DNA of 64,000 nt from Sphingomonas dokdonensis (GTDB taxonomy: Bacteria; Pseudomonadota; Alphaproteobacteria; Sphingomonadales; Sphingomonadaceae), in the NCBI RefSeq assembly GCF_002197685.1, contig NZ_NBBI01000001.1, positions 971,730 through 1,035,729 of the forward strand, read 5' to 3'. The notes beneath the pieces are model-generated. The model saw nothing but the letters and a program-made list of their open reading frames with translations. It searched no databases and was not told the origin of the DNA. Position numbers and translations under genes: made by a program. Position 1 is the stretch's first letter. Every line of letters begins with the position of its first letter. Shown here piece after piece: positions 39,509 to 48,201 of this stretch.

Positions 39509-41002
39509 TCAACCGGCAGGCGTGCGGACCAGCACCATAGCCGGGCTCGGCCCGAACATGCGCCGGGCGATCGGCGCGGGCACCAGCGGCTCCAGCCCGA
39601 TGGTGCGCAACGCGGCGCCCAGCCGCGTCGGCGGCGAAGGATAGGTGGCGACGACCTGCCCTGCCGGCGCCGCATCGGCCGGCGCGACGACCAGCCCGCC
39701 GGGCGCCGCCGGCAACGGGCGCAGGTTGCGCTGCCCAATGAACGCCATGGAGATGTCCGCGCGGCGAACGTCGCTCGCCTCCCCCGCGATCGCCTCGCCC
39801 GGATGCGCCTCGGCCGCCATCACCAGCGCCTCCATCGACCAGCGCGGATGCGCGTTGCCGACACTCATCAGCAGGAGGTTGCTCGAAACCAACGCCGCGA
39901 GGATCAGCGCGCGCCACCACGCGCTCAGCCGATCCAGCCACACCGCCAGAACCAGCACCGCCGCCAGCGCCGCCAGCATGAAGTAACGCGGGTTGAGCAC
40001 CAGCTTGGTGTAAAGCACCGACACCAGGAGGAAACTTACCACCGCCATCCACGCCAACACCGTCATTGGCGCCCGCCGCGTCTCCGGCACCAGTCGCCAC
40101 CCCCCCAGTGCCACTGCGACGCCGACCACCCAGAACAGCAGCCCGAAATCGTCGTTGATCAGCAGCACCAGCAGCGGATCGATCGGCGGCCACAACAGAA
40201 AGTTGCCCTCCATGTTCGCGGCACGATCCATATGGTCGTCATGATTGAAGGCGATGGTGTAGCGGCGCAGCGGATCGCCGGTCATCGCATATTGGAACAG
40301 CGCCTCGCCAAGCAGCACCGCCGCCGCACCCGCGCCACAAGCGATCAGAACGCGTCTGGGCACCGGGCGTCCGATCAGGAACAACGGCCCGAGCGCCGCC
40401 AGGGCGAGCACGCTCGTTTCGCGGCACAGAACCGCCACCCCGAACAGCGCGCCGCCGAGTGCCGCACGGACGAGCCCACGCCGATCCTCGCTGCTCGTCC
40501 CCATCAGCCACGCGCCGCCAAGCAATGCCGCCGCCTCGGTCAGGTCGACGCTCACCGTGGTCGCATGGCTCACCACCACCGGCAGCGTCGCGGTCAGCAG
40601 CGCCGCCATCCATCCGGCGCGCTCGCCCGCCACGCCGGCCGCAAACCGTCCGGTCACCGCCACCAGCACCACGTAGAAAAGGATCGCCGTAATGCCGAAG
40701 GCAACGAAGTTCTGACCCACCACCGCCAGCACCGCGGCGAAGGTCAGCGTCAGCGGAAAGCGCGTCGACCAATGATCGCTGCCGGCAAAGGGCGGGTCGG
40801 TCAGCCAGCGGACCGCACCGGCATGATAGAGCGAATCGTCCGACGCCATGTAGCCGATCCAGCCGACGAACAGCGCCACGACCATCGCGATCGCCACAAG
40901 AGCCGCCCATCCGCTCCGTGACCCGCTATTCGCCTGGCCTGCGTGGGACAAATGCTGAGCGCTGCCCGGTGGGGTGGCGCGCGAGAGATCGGTGGTCGAC
41001 AT
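39509..41002 (-). CDS. Glycosyltransferase family 39-like membrane protein
   Basis: About 498 residues with many hydrophobic helices. It has the first-loop acidic pair typical of polyprenyl-phosphate-dependent GT-C enzymes (GYMASDDSLYHAG), so it probably transfers a sugar from a lipid carrier on the periplasmic side. The C-terminal ~100 residues are soluble. The ATG at 41002 is preferred; the frame continues to 41107 with a basic, non-conserved leader. Acceptor unknown. 53 nt upstream of fabD, divergent from the RcnB-like gene. Confidence 0.75.
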   Translation of the reverse strand: MSTTDLSRATPPGSAQHLSHAGQANSGSRSGWAALVAIAMVVALFVGWIGYMASDDSLYHAGAVRWLTDPPFAGSDHWSTRFPLTLTFAAVLAVVGQNFVAFGITAILFYVVLVAVTGRFAAGVAGERAGWMAALLTATLPVVVSHATTVSVDLTEAAALLGGAWLMGTSSEDRRGLVRAALGGALFGVAVLCRETSVLALAALGPLFLIGRPVPRRVLIACGAGAAAVLLGEALFQYAMTGDPLRRYTIAFNHDDHMDRAANMEGNFLLWPPIDPLLVLLINDDFGLLFWVVGVAVALGGWRLVPETRRAPMTVLAWMAVVSFLLVSVLYTKLVLNPRYFMLAALAAVLVLAVWLDRLSAWWRALILAALVSSNLLLMSVGNAHPRWSMEALVMAAEAHPGEAIAGEASDVRRADISMAFIGQRNLRPLPAAPGGLVVAPADAAPAGQVVATYPSPPTRLGAALRTIGLEPLVPAPIARRMFGPSPAMVLVRTPAG

Positions 41003-41196
41003 GGCCGCCGCTGATAGCAGTTTGGAGTGTAGAAATGCTTGCCGCCTGAACCGTTGTTCAGCCTTTCGCACAGCTTGCGACAAATCGCGACCAAATGCCC
41101 GGATCACAGCGATGGGCGGGATACATTCGGCGCCCAGATAGGTTCTCGACGCCGCGGTATCGGCGCCGCTTGTTGAGTAAGAAAAGGAGCAGTCCC

Positions 41197-41556
41197 ATGT
41201 TCAAGAAGCTGATCCAGGCAACGGTTGCAGCCTCGCTGATGGCGACCCCGATGATCGCCGGCGCAGCCGAGGCGCAGCGCCGCGAAGTGACCACCACGAC
41301 GGTCAAGCATCGCCCCAACGGCACCGTCGTGCAGAAGACCACGGTTCGCCGCGCGCCCACCTATCGCACATGGCGCCAGGGCCAGCGCTTCGACCGCCGC
41401 TATGCCCAGAACTATCGTGTGGTCGACTATCGCCAGTATCGCCGGGCCAAGCTGTATGCGCCGGGTCGTGGGCAGCAGTGGGTCCGTTCGGGCCGCGACG
41501 CGGTGCTGATCAGTGGCAATGGCAACATTCTGCGCGTCATCTCACGCGTCTTCTAA
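41197..41556 (+). CDS. RcnB-like periplasmic protein
   Basis: 119 residues with a clear signal peptide ([18 protein letters not shown]... to about residue 26) and a basic Tyr/Arg-rich mature part that resembles the RcnB/YohN family of small periplasmic proteins tied to Ni/Co homeostasis. Members are abundant in sphingomonads and most are uncharacterised, so a metal role is uncertain. AAGGAG precedes the ATG. A hairpin lies 38 nt downstream. Confidence 0.7.
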   Translation: MFKKLIQATVAASLMATPMIAGAAEAQRREVTTTTVKHRPNGTVVQKTTVRRAPTYRTWRQGQRFDRRYAQNYRVVDYRQYRRAKLYAPGRGQQWVRSGRDAVLISGNGNILRVISRVF

Positions 41557-41593
41557 GACTTGCATTTATTGCGGTTCCGCGTATGGGAGCCGA

Positions 41594-41634
41594 CAGCACG
41601 GGCGGGATGGCTTCGGCCTTCCCGCCCTTTGCTG
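41594..41634 (+). terminator. Strong hairpin after the RcnB-like gene
   Basis: GGGCGGGA / TCCCGCCC with an inner GGC-TTCG-GCC cap (positions 41600-41627), extended by CAGCA/TGCTG, followed by only TTT. A stable UUCG-capped stem; likely terminator or 3' stabiliser of the RcnB-like mRNA, or the 5' part of the rpsF leader. Confidence 0.55.
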
Positions 41635-41640
41635 TTGTGG

Positions 41641-41690
41641 ACGACAGCCGGAGGGGCATGGCACGGGGCCATGTCAGCGATCGGCCAAGG
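41641..41690 (+). promoter_or_regulatory. Possible S6:S18-binding leader of rpsF
   Basis: The rpsF leader folds as an outer stem GCCG/CGGC (41647-41650 with 41682-41685) around a 7-bp hairpin GCATGGC/GCCATGT (41656-41674), ending a few nt before the AAGGAAGG ribosome site. S6:S18 autoregulation through a leader hairpin with an exposed CCG is known in several phyla; the CCG here (41648-41650) would be inside the outer stem, so the match is only suggestive. Confidence 0.25.
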
Positions 41691-41701
41691 AAGGAAAGCA
41701 C

Positions 41702-42070
41702 ATGGCTCTATACGAGCACGTGTTCCTTGCGCGCCAGGATTTGGCACAGGCGCAGGTGGACCAGATGGCGGAAGCCGTCACCAAGATCGTCGAGGATCAT
41801 CAGGGCAAGGTCGTGAAGACTGAGACCTGGGGCCTGCGTTCGATGGCCTATCGGATGGCCAAGAACCGCAAGGCACATTACGTAATGATCGAGATCGACG
41901 CACCGGGCGACACCGTCGCCGAGATCGAGCGTCAGCATTCCATCAACGAGGACATCATCCGCTACATGACCGTCAAGGTCGACGCGCATGAGCAGGGCCC
42001 GTCGGTGATGATGCGCAAGCAGGAGCGGGATCGCGAGCGCGGTCGCCGTCGTGAAGAGGAGAACGCATAA
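41702..42070 (+). CDS. rpsF: 30S ribosomal protein bS6
   Basis: Small-subunit protein forming a heterodimer with S18. 122 residues; starts [14 protein letters not shown]; conserved [19 protein letters not shown]; Arg/Glu-rich tail. The open frame runs upstream to 41513, but the ATG at 41702 has AAGGAAGG in front. Overlaps rpsR by one base (TAATG). Confidence 0.97.
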   Translation: MALYEHVFLARQDLAQAQVDQMAEAVTKIVEDHQGKVVKTETWGLRSMAYRMAKNRKAHYVMIEIDAPGDTVAEIERQHSINEDIIRYMTVKVDAHEQGPSVMMRKQERDRERGRRREEENA

Positions 42071-42294
42071 TGGCCCGTCCCTTCTTCCGCCGCCGCAAGA
42101 GCTGCCCCTTCTCCGCGAAGGACGCCCCCCGGATCGACTACAAGGACGTGCGCCTGCTGCAGGGCTTCGTGTCCGAGCGTGGCAAGATCGTTCCGTCGCG
42201 CATCACTTCGGTGAGCGCCAAGAAGCAGCGCGAGCTCGCCCAGGCGATCAAGCGCGCCCGTCACCTGGGCCTGCTGCCCTACGTCGTTAAGTAA
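42070..42294 (+). CDS. rpsR: 30S ribosomal protein bS18
   Basis: 74 residues with RRRKSCPF at the N-terminus, [19 protein letters not shown] and [11 protein letters not shown]. Translationally coupled to rpsF (shared A of TAATG) and 12 nt before rplI. Confidence 0.98.
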   Translation: MARPFFRRRKSCPFSAKDAPRIDYKDVRLLQGFVSERGKIVPSRITSVSAKKQRELAQAIKRARHLGLLPYVVK

Positions 42295-42306
42295 GGAGAA
42301 GAGCAG

Positions 42307-42900
42307 ATGGACGTCATTCTGCTTGAGCGCGTCGAAAAGCTCGGCGCCATCGGCGACGTGGTAAAGGTGAAGGACGGCTTCGCCCGCAACTACCTGCTGC
42401 CGAACAAGAAGGCGCTGCGCGCCAACGAAGCGAACCGCAAGGTCTTCGAGGCCAACCGCGCCCGCATCGAGAGCGAGAACGCCAACCGCCGCGGCGAAGC
42501 CGAGGTCGAGGCAAAGTCGTTCAAGGACGCGCAGGTCACGATCATCCGCCAGGCGTCGAACGTCGGCCAGCTGTACGGCTCGGTCGCGGTTCGCGATCTG
42601 GTCGAGGCGCTGAACGACGCCGGCCACAAGGTCGCCAAGTCGGCCATCGTGCTCGACCGCCCGATCAAGTCGATCGGCGTGTACGACGTTAAGGTCGCGC
42701 TGCACCCGGAGGTATCGGTGACGGTCAAGGTGAACGTTGCACGCTCGCCGGAAGAGGCTGACATGCAGGCGCAGGGCGTTGACGTCATGGCGCAGGTCTT
42801 CGAGGAAGGCCGCGACACCGGCGGCTTTACCGAGGATTACGACGCCAACGCCGAACCCGGCGCGAGCGCCGAAGTTCGCGAGGACGAAGCGCAGGGCTAA
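42307..42900 (+). CDS. rplI: 50S ribosomal protein bL9
   Basis: Large-subunit protein with the conserved N-domain DVILLERVEKLGAIGDVVKVKDG and GFARNYLLPNKKA. At 197 residues it is about 50 longer than E. coli bL9; the surplus is an acidic Ala/Glu-rich C-terminal extension usual in this lineage. Ends the rpsF-rpsR-rplI operon before a strong terminator. Confidence 0.97.
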   Translation: MDVILLERVEKLGAIGDVVKVKDGFARNYLLPNKKALRANEANRKVFEANRARIESENANRRGEAEVEAKSFKDAQVTIIRQASNVGQLYGSVAVRDLVEALNDAGHKVAKSAIVLDRPIKSIGVYDVKVALHPEVSVTVKVNVARSPEEADMQAQGVDVMAQVFEEGRDTGGFTEDYDANAEPGASAEVREDEAQG

Positions 42901-42917
42901 TCCCCCGGCTTTGTACG

Positions 42918-42956
42918 AAAAGGGCCCGCCCGGCATCATGCCTGGCGGGCCTTTTT
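42918..42956 (+). terminator. Rho-independent terminator after rplI
   Basis: AAAAGGGCCCGCC / GGCGGGCCTTTTT forms a 13-bp stem (one G-U) with further GGC/GCC pairing in the loop, 17 nt after the rplI stop, ending in a T-run. No gene follows until ohr (43084, convergent). Confidence 0.9.
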
Positions 42957-43083
42957 GTTTGTGTCGCTGTTGGCCGTTTGTGCGAGGACGGCGCCTTGTA
43001 CGGATTGCGGCCATGTCGGCGCGCGCAGAGGCGGCGGAACGCTGCTGCCTCAGAGCGGCCCGGCGAGGTCGCGGCTGTCAGCG

Positions 43084-43509
43084 TTAACGCGTGGCGACGT
43101 TCAATTTGACGTCGATATTGCCCTTCACGGCGTTGGAATACGGGCAAACGGCATGCGCCGCCTGGACGATCTCTTCGGCCTTTGCCTGATCGACGCCGGC
43201 AATGGTGACGTTGAGCGTCACCGCCAGATTGAATCCGCCGCCGCTACCCGGCAGCAGCCCGACTTCACCGACCACCTCGATGTCGTTGTCACGCACCTTG
43301 TCGGCCTTGCCGCGGGTGACGTGGATGACAGCGTTTTCGAAACAAGCGGCATAGCCGGCGGCAAACAGCTGTTCGGGATTGGTCGCTCCACCCTTGCCGC
43401 CCAATTCCTTTGGCATGGCAAGCGCCAGGTCGAGTACCCCATCCTCGCTACGGACGGTGCCGCTGCGGCCGCCGACGGCGGTCACTTTCGTCCTATAAAG
43501 CGTGCTCAT
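43084..43509 (-). CDS. ohr: Organic hydroperoxide resistance protein Ohr
   Basis: Thiol peroxidase that reduces organic hydroperoxides using lipoylated partners. 141 residues, OsmC/Ohr fold; both catalytic cysteines are present (C56 in AACFENAV, C122 in AVCPYSNA). The Ohr-type spacing separates it from OsmC. The ATG at 43509 is preceded by GGAGGAGG. The promoter carries an operator-like palindrome, but no ohrR is visible nearby. Confidence 0.93.
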   Translation of the reverse strand: MSTLYRTKVTAVGGRSGTVRSEDGVLDLALAMPKELGGKGGATNPEQLFAAGYAACFENAVIHVTRGKADKVRDNDIEVVGEVGLLPGSGGGFNLAVTLNVTIAGVDQAKAEEIVQAAHAVCPYSNAVKGNIDVKLNVATR

Positions 43510-43536
43510 AGACTACCTCCTCCAAAGAGGCAGGCA

Positions 43537-43563
43537 TTTATATTGTGCACAATGGTATTGCAA
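43537..43563 (-). promoter_or_regulatory. ohr promoter with operator-like palindrome
   Basis: On the minus strand TTGCAA (43563-43558) and TATAAA (43542-43537) make a -35/-10 pair with a short 15-nt spacer. The perfect 12-bp palindrome ATTGTGCACAAT (43542-43553) sits in that spacer. OhrR (MarR family) repressors bind AT-rich dyads at this position upstream of ohr, so it is a likely operator. Confidence 0.55.
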
Positions 43564-43617
43564 GCGTGGTGAAGGATCGGCCAGCGTTTGATTGTCCGCT
43601 TTCGCCCGACGCACTCA

Positions 43618-43695
43618 TCAAGGAACGGCGACACACGCGCCGACGACAGCGGCCAGCGGGATCAGCGACAGGAAAATGGGAACGAAGCTCTTCAT
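43618..43695 (-). CDS. Possible 25-residue membrane peptide
   Basis: An ATG at 43695 (or in frame at 43707) opens a short frame encoding a hydrophobic peptide: MKSFVPIF, a Leu/Ile/Val/Ala-rich core with one Cys, ending VAVP. It would be a single membrane helix. No convincing ribosome-binding site is seen, so this is tentative; it occupies the otherwise empty 285-nt gap between ohr and mutL. Confidence 0.3.
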   Translation of the reverse strand: MKSFVPIFLSLIPLAAVVGACVAVP

Positions 43696-43794
43696 CGGAA
43701 ACACCATGAGGTACAGTCCAGTAAGGAATGCAGCAGAAGCTGAAAGTTTCCGTTGGATGAACAAGATGGGCCTGCCTGACGCTGCCCCCGCGCT

Positions 43795-45585
43795 CTATTT
43801 CCGGCCAAAAAGCTTTTCGATGTGGTCGAGCGGCAGCTTCACCCAGGTCGGCCGCCCGTGATTGCACTGTCCCGAATGCGGCGTTGCCTCCATCTCGCGC
43901 AGTAGTGCGTTCATCTCCACGACTGACAAGATGCGCCCTGCCCTGACCGAGCCGTGGCATGCCATAGTGCCGGCGATCGCGTCGAGCCGCTCGCGCAGGG
44001 AAAGCGCCTCGTCGAACGCGGCAAGCTCGTCGGCGAGATCGCGGATCAGACCGGTCGGATCGCCGCTGCCGAGGAGCGCGGGTGTTGCCCGCACCAGCAT
44101 CGCGCGCGGCCCGAACCGCTCAAGTTCAAGCCCCATGTCGGCCAACTCAGCGACTCTGGTTTCCAGGCGATCGCAATCGGGCTCATCCATCTCGACGACT
44201 TCGGGGACGAGCAATGCCTGCGCCGCCACGCGTCCGCCGGCGAGTGCCGCACGCATCCGCTCCAGCACAAGGCGCTCGTGCGCGGCGTGCTGGTCCACGA
44301 TCACCAAACCGTCATCGGCTTCCGCAACGATGTAGGTCCGCGCGACCTGTCCGCGTGCGACTCCCAAGGGATAGGCCTGCGATCCGGGCGGCGGCGCCGT
44401 CGCCATTTCGGCACGCGCCTGCGGTGGAGGCGCAAAGAAGCTCGACGGACGATCGCGAACCAGACCGGCAACACCCTGGATGTGTTCCTGATCGGTACTG
44501 CCGTTACGGGTGCTATATTGGTGGAGGAGGGGCTGGGCCTCTGCCGCAGCGTTCGAATGAAATGCGGCAAGCACGTCGTCAGGGGCGCGCTGCACCACCC
44601 TATGGCCGGCGCCGTCCAATGCACGCCGCAAGCCGGAAACGATCAGGCCGCGGATCATCGCCGGATCGCGGAACCGCACCTCGGTTTTGGCAGGATGGAC
44701 GTTCACATCGACCTGATCGGAGGGAAGATCGAGAAAGAGCGCGACCACCGCATGGCGATCACGCGGCATCATTTCCGCATAAGCGCCGCGAATCGCGCCG
44801 ATCAGCAGGCGATCCTTGACCGGCCGCCCGTTGACGAAAAGATATTGGTGATCGGCCACCCCGCGGTGAAAGGTCGGCAAGCCAGCCACACCGCCGAGGA
44901 TGACCTGCTCGCGCACCATGTCGATCGCGACACTGTTCTCCTTCAGCGCCCGGTCGGTCAGCGCCGCAACACGCGCCGGTCGATCCTCCGACTGGAGCGC
45001 CGCCAGAACGCGCCGGCCGTCATGCTCAACGGAGAAGGTGACGTCCGGGCGCGACATGGCGAGCCGCCGGACGACGTCGAGGCAGGCGGCATATTCGCTT
45101 CGGCCCGAGCGCAGGAACTTGCGCCGGGCAGGCACCCGCTCGAACAAGGCTTCGACGACGACGCGCGTGCCGGGGGGCAGCGCGGCCGGCCCCTCCGACG
45201 CAAGGACGCCATTGTCGATCACGCGGCACCAGCCATCAGCGCCGCGCACGCGACTCTCGAGCGTTAGCCTAGCCACGCTGGCAATCGATGGCAGCGCCTC
45301 GCCGCGAAAACCCATGGTGGCGACGCGATCGATATCCTCGTCAGGCAGCTTGGAGGTGGCATGGCGCTCCAGTGCCAAGGCCATGTCCGCGGGCGTCAGG
45401 CCGCAGCCATCATCCGCCACTTCGATCCGCCCGATACCCCCCTCGGCCAAGCGGATGGCGATGCGCATCGCGCCGGCATCGAGGGCGTTCTCGACCAGTT
45501 CTTTCAACGCGCTGGCCGGTCTTTCCACCACTTCACCGGCAGCGATACGGTTGATGAGATGTTCGGGCAGGCGGCGTATTGACAC
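43795..45585 (-). CDS. mutL: DNA mismatch repair protein MutL (endonuclease type)
   Basis: Mismatch-repair coordinator, 596 residues from the GTG at 45585 (VSIRRLPEHLINRIAAGEVV). N-terminal GHKL ATPase motifs: ELVENALDAGA, DDGCGL, RHATSKL, GFRGEALPSI. The C-terminal domain carries the metal-dependent nicking motif DQHAAHERLVLE (DQHA-x2-E-x4-E), plus ACHGS and CNHGRPT, so this MutL should nick DNA itself, as expected where MutH is absent. The frame runs on to 45762 across the intergenic region; that part is not conserved. Divergent from mreB. Confidence 0.96.
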   Translation of the reverse strand: MSIRRLPEHLINRIAAGEVVERPASALKELVENALDAGAMRIAIRLAEGGIGRIEVADDGCGLTPADMALALERHATSKLPDEDIDRVATMGFRGEALPSIASVARLTLESRVRGADGWCRVIDNGVLASEGPAALPPGTRVVVEALFERVPARRKFLRSGRSEYAACLDVVRRLAMSRPDVTFSVEHDGRRVLAALQSEDRPARVAALTDRALKENSVAIDMVREQVILGGVAGLPTFHRGVADHQYLFVNGRPVKDRLLIGAIRGAYAEMMPRDRHAVVALFLDLPSDQVDVNVHPAKTEVRFRDPAMIRGLIVSGLRRALDGAGHRVVQRAPDDVLAAFHSNAAAEAQPLLHQYSTRNGSTDQEHIQGVAGLVRDRPSSFFAPPPQARAEMATAPPPGSQAYPLGVARGQVARTYIVAEADDGLVIVDQHAAHERLVLERMRAALAGGRVAAQALLVPEVVEMDEPDCDRLETRVAELADMGLELERFGPRAMLVRATPALLGSGDPTGLIRDLADELAAFDEALSLRERLDAIAGTMACHGSVRAGRILSVVEMNALLREMEATPHSGQCNHGRPTWVKLPLDHIEKLFGRK

Positions 45586-45688
45586 GAGCCAGCCCCTAGC
45601 CCAATCGACGCCCTCCCGCGACCCCGAGAAAACAGCAATCAGCGCACAGGAAGCGCCTTGCGGCCGTGGCTGCGGGATGAATGGTGCA

Positions 45689-45717
45689 AGTCGCATGTGC
45701 GACTCGGGAACGGAATC
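45689..45717 (+). promoter_or_regulatory. Inverted repeat and two GANTC sites upstream of mreB
   Basis: AGTCGCA-TG-TGCGACT (45689-45704) is a 7-bp-arm inverted repeat 22 nt before the mreB ATG. GACTC (45701-45705) and GAATC (45713-45717) are CcrM-type GANTC sites. Such sites in alphaproteobacterial promoters can link transcription to replication; here this is only a possibility. Confidence 0.35.
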
Positions 45718-45720
45718 TAG

Positions 45721-46767
<1,047 letters not shown>

Positions 46768-46786
46768 TCGAAGAAGGGCTTCCTAT

Positions 46787-47695
46787 ATGGCGGCGTCGCG
46801 GGACCGACGCCCGGGGTTTTCGCGGCGGGCGCAATATTCGCTCTTCTTGAGCTACATCCTGGCTGTCGCGGGCGCGACGGTCGGGCTGGTTCTGCTTGTG
46901 CTATCGCAGTTCAATCCGCCGGCATTCGCCGCACTTCGGTCGGCTGCGACGGAAGTGACCGCACCGGTGTCGTCGGGTGCCTCTGCCGTGATCCGCGCCG
47001 TCGCGTCGGTGCCGCAGACCATCTCGACCTACTTCCGCGTGCACGACGAGAATGCCGCGCTGCGTGCGGAGGTCGCGCGAACGCATGACACGCTGGTGCA
47101 GGCGCGCATCATCGTGCGCGACAATCGCCGGCTGCGTGGCCTTCTGAAGCTTCGCGACGTGACGCCCAAGGTCGTGACTGCCGCGCGGATCGTCAGCTCC
47201 AGCGCAACAAGCACGCGGCGCTTCGGCGTTCTCAACGCCGGCCGCTGGCAAGGCGTTCGCCCCGGCATGCCGGTCCGCGGCCCGGACGGGCTGATCGGGC
47301 GCGTCGTGGAAACTGGGCCGAACACCGCGCGCGTTCTCCTTGCCAGCGATCCGGAAAGCGTGATCCCCGTTCGCCGCATCGGAGACGGCATGCCGGCGCT
47401 CGCCGCCGGGCGGGGTGACGGGCTGATCGACATCCGCTCGGTCGGCACCACCAACGCCCATCTGGAGCCTGGCGACCGCTTTGTTACATCGGGCGTCGGC
47501 GGGCTGTATGCGCCCGGGGTGCTGGTCGGCCGCGTGCTGAAACGCGGCGCCGACAATGCGCCGGCCGTTCCGTTTGCGCATCCGGATACCTTGGATTTCG
47601 TGCTCGTGAGCGAGCCTTTTCTGCCGCCGCCCCCCGCCGCCGAGCCTCAGGAGGTGCCCGCCACCCCGACGCCGCAACAAGGCAGCCAGCCGTGA
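46787..47695 (+). CDS. mreC: Rod shape-determining protein MreC
   Basis: Bitopic inner-membrane protein whose periplasmic part binds PBP2 and MreD. 302 residues: a basic N-terminus, one membrane helix (about 18-42), a coiled coil (about 85-125), two beta domains (FGVLNAGRWQGVRPGMPV; GDRFVTSGVGGLYAPGVLVG) and a Pro-rich tail. ATG at 46787; overlaps mreD by 4 nt. Confidence 0.95.
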   Translation: MAASRDRRPGFSRRAQYSLFLSYILAVAGATVGLVLLVLSQFNPPAFAALRSAATEVTAPVSSGASAVIRAVASVPQTISTYFRVHDENAALRAEVARTHDTLVQARIIVRDNRRLRGLLKLRDVTPKVVTAARIVSSSATSTRRFGVLNAGRWQGVRPGMPVRGPDGLIGRVVETGPNTARVLLASDPESVIPVRRIGDGMPALAAGRGDGLIDIRSVGTTNAHLEPGDRFVTSGVGGLYAPGVLVGRVLKRGADNAPAVPFAHPDTLDFVLVSEPFLPPPPAAEPQEVPATPTPQQGSQP

Positions 47696-48201
47696 CCAGC
47701 GCGTTGCAACCGTTCGGGCCGACACTGCCGCGGTCCCGCGCGCGCGCGCTGCCGTGGGCCACCGTCATGGCGGGATCCCTGGTTTCGATCATTCCCGTGG
47801 GCGCGACGCTGCCGCTGATGCCACCGTTCGGGCTGTTGATGTTGCTCGCCTGGCGGCTGCTGGCGCCCTTGGCATTGCGACGCTGGGCACCGGCGGTGCT
47901 CGGGTTGTTCGATGACTGCCTGAGCGGACAGCCGCTCGGCAGCGCGACCTTGCTGTGGACGCTTTGCTTCTTTCTGGTGGACCTGTTCGATCAGCGCACC
48001 ATCTTTCGCGCGTTCGCTCAGGACTGGCTGATCGCCGCCGTTGCCATCACCTTTTGTCTAGTCGCCGGCCGATTGCTTGCAACCCCCCTCGGCGCGCACG
48101 TGGAAACCGTGCTAATCGCTCAAATCGCTGTGTCTATTCTGCTATTCCCTTTGGCCTCACGCGCCGTGGCGTGGGTCGACCGTCGGCGTATCGCCGAATG
48201 A
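47692..48201 (+). CDS. mreD: Rod shape-determining protein MreD
   Basis: Small polytopic membrane protein of the elongasome, 169 residues, about five hydrophobic helices. Sequence is weakly conserved; position between mreC and mrdA (4-nt overlaps on both sides) secures the call. Confidence 0.92.
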   Translation: MTSALQPFGPTLPRSRARALPWATVMAGSLVSIIPVGATLPLMPPFGLLMLLAWRLLAPLALRRWAPAVLGLFDDCLSGQPLGSATLLWTLCFFLVDLFDQRTIFRAFAQDWLIAAVAITFCLVAGRLLATPLGAHVETVLIAQIAVSILLFPLASRAVAWVDRRRIAE

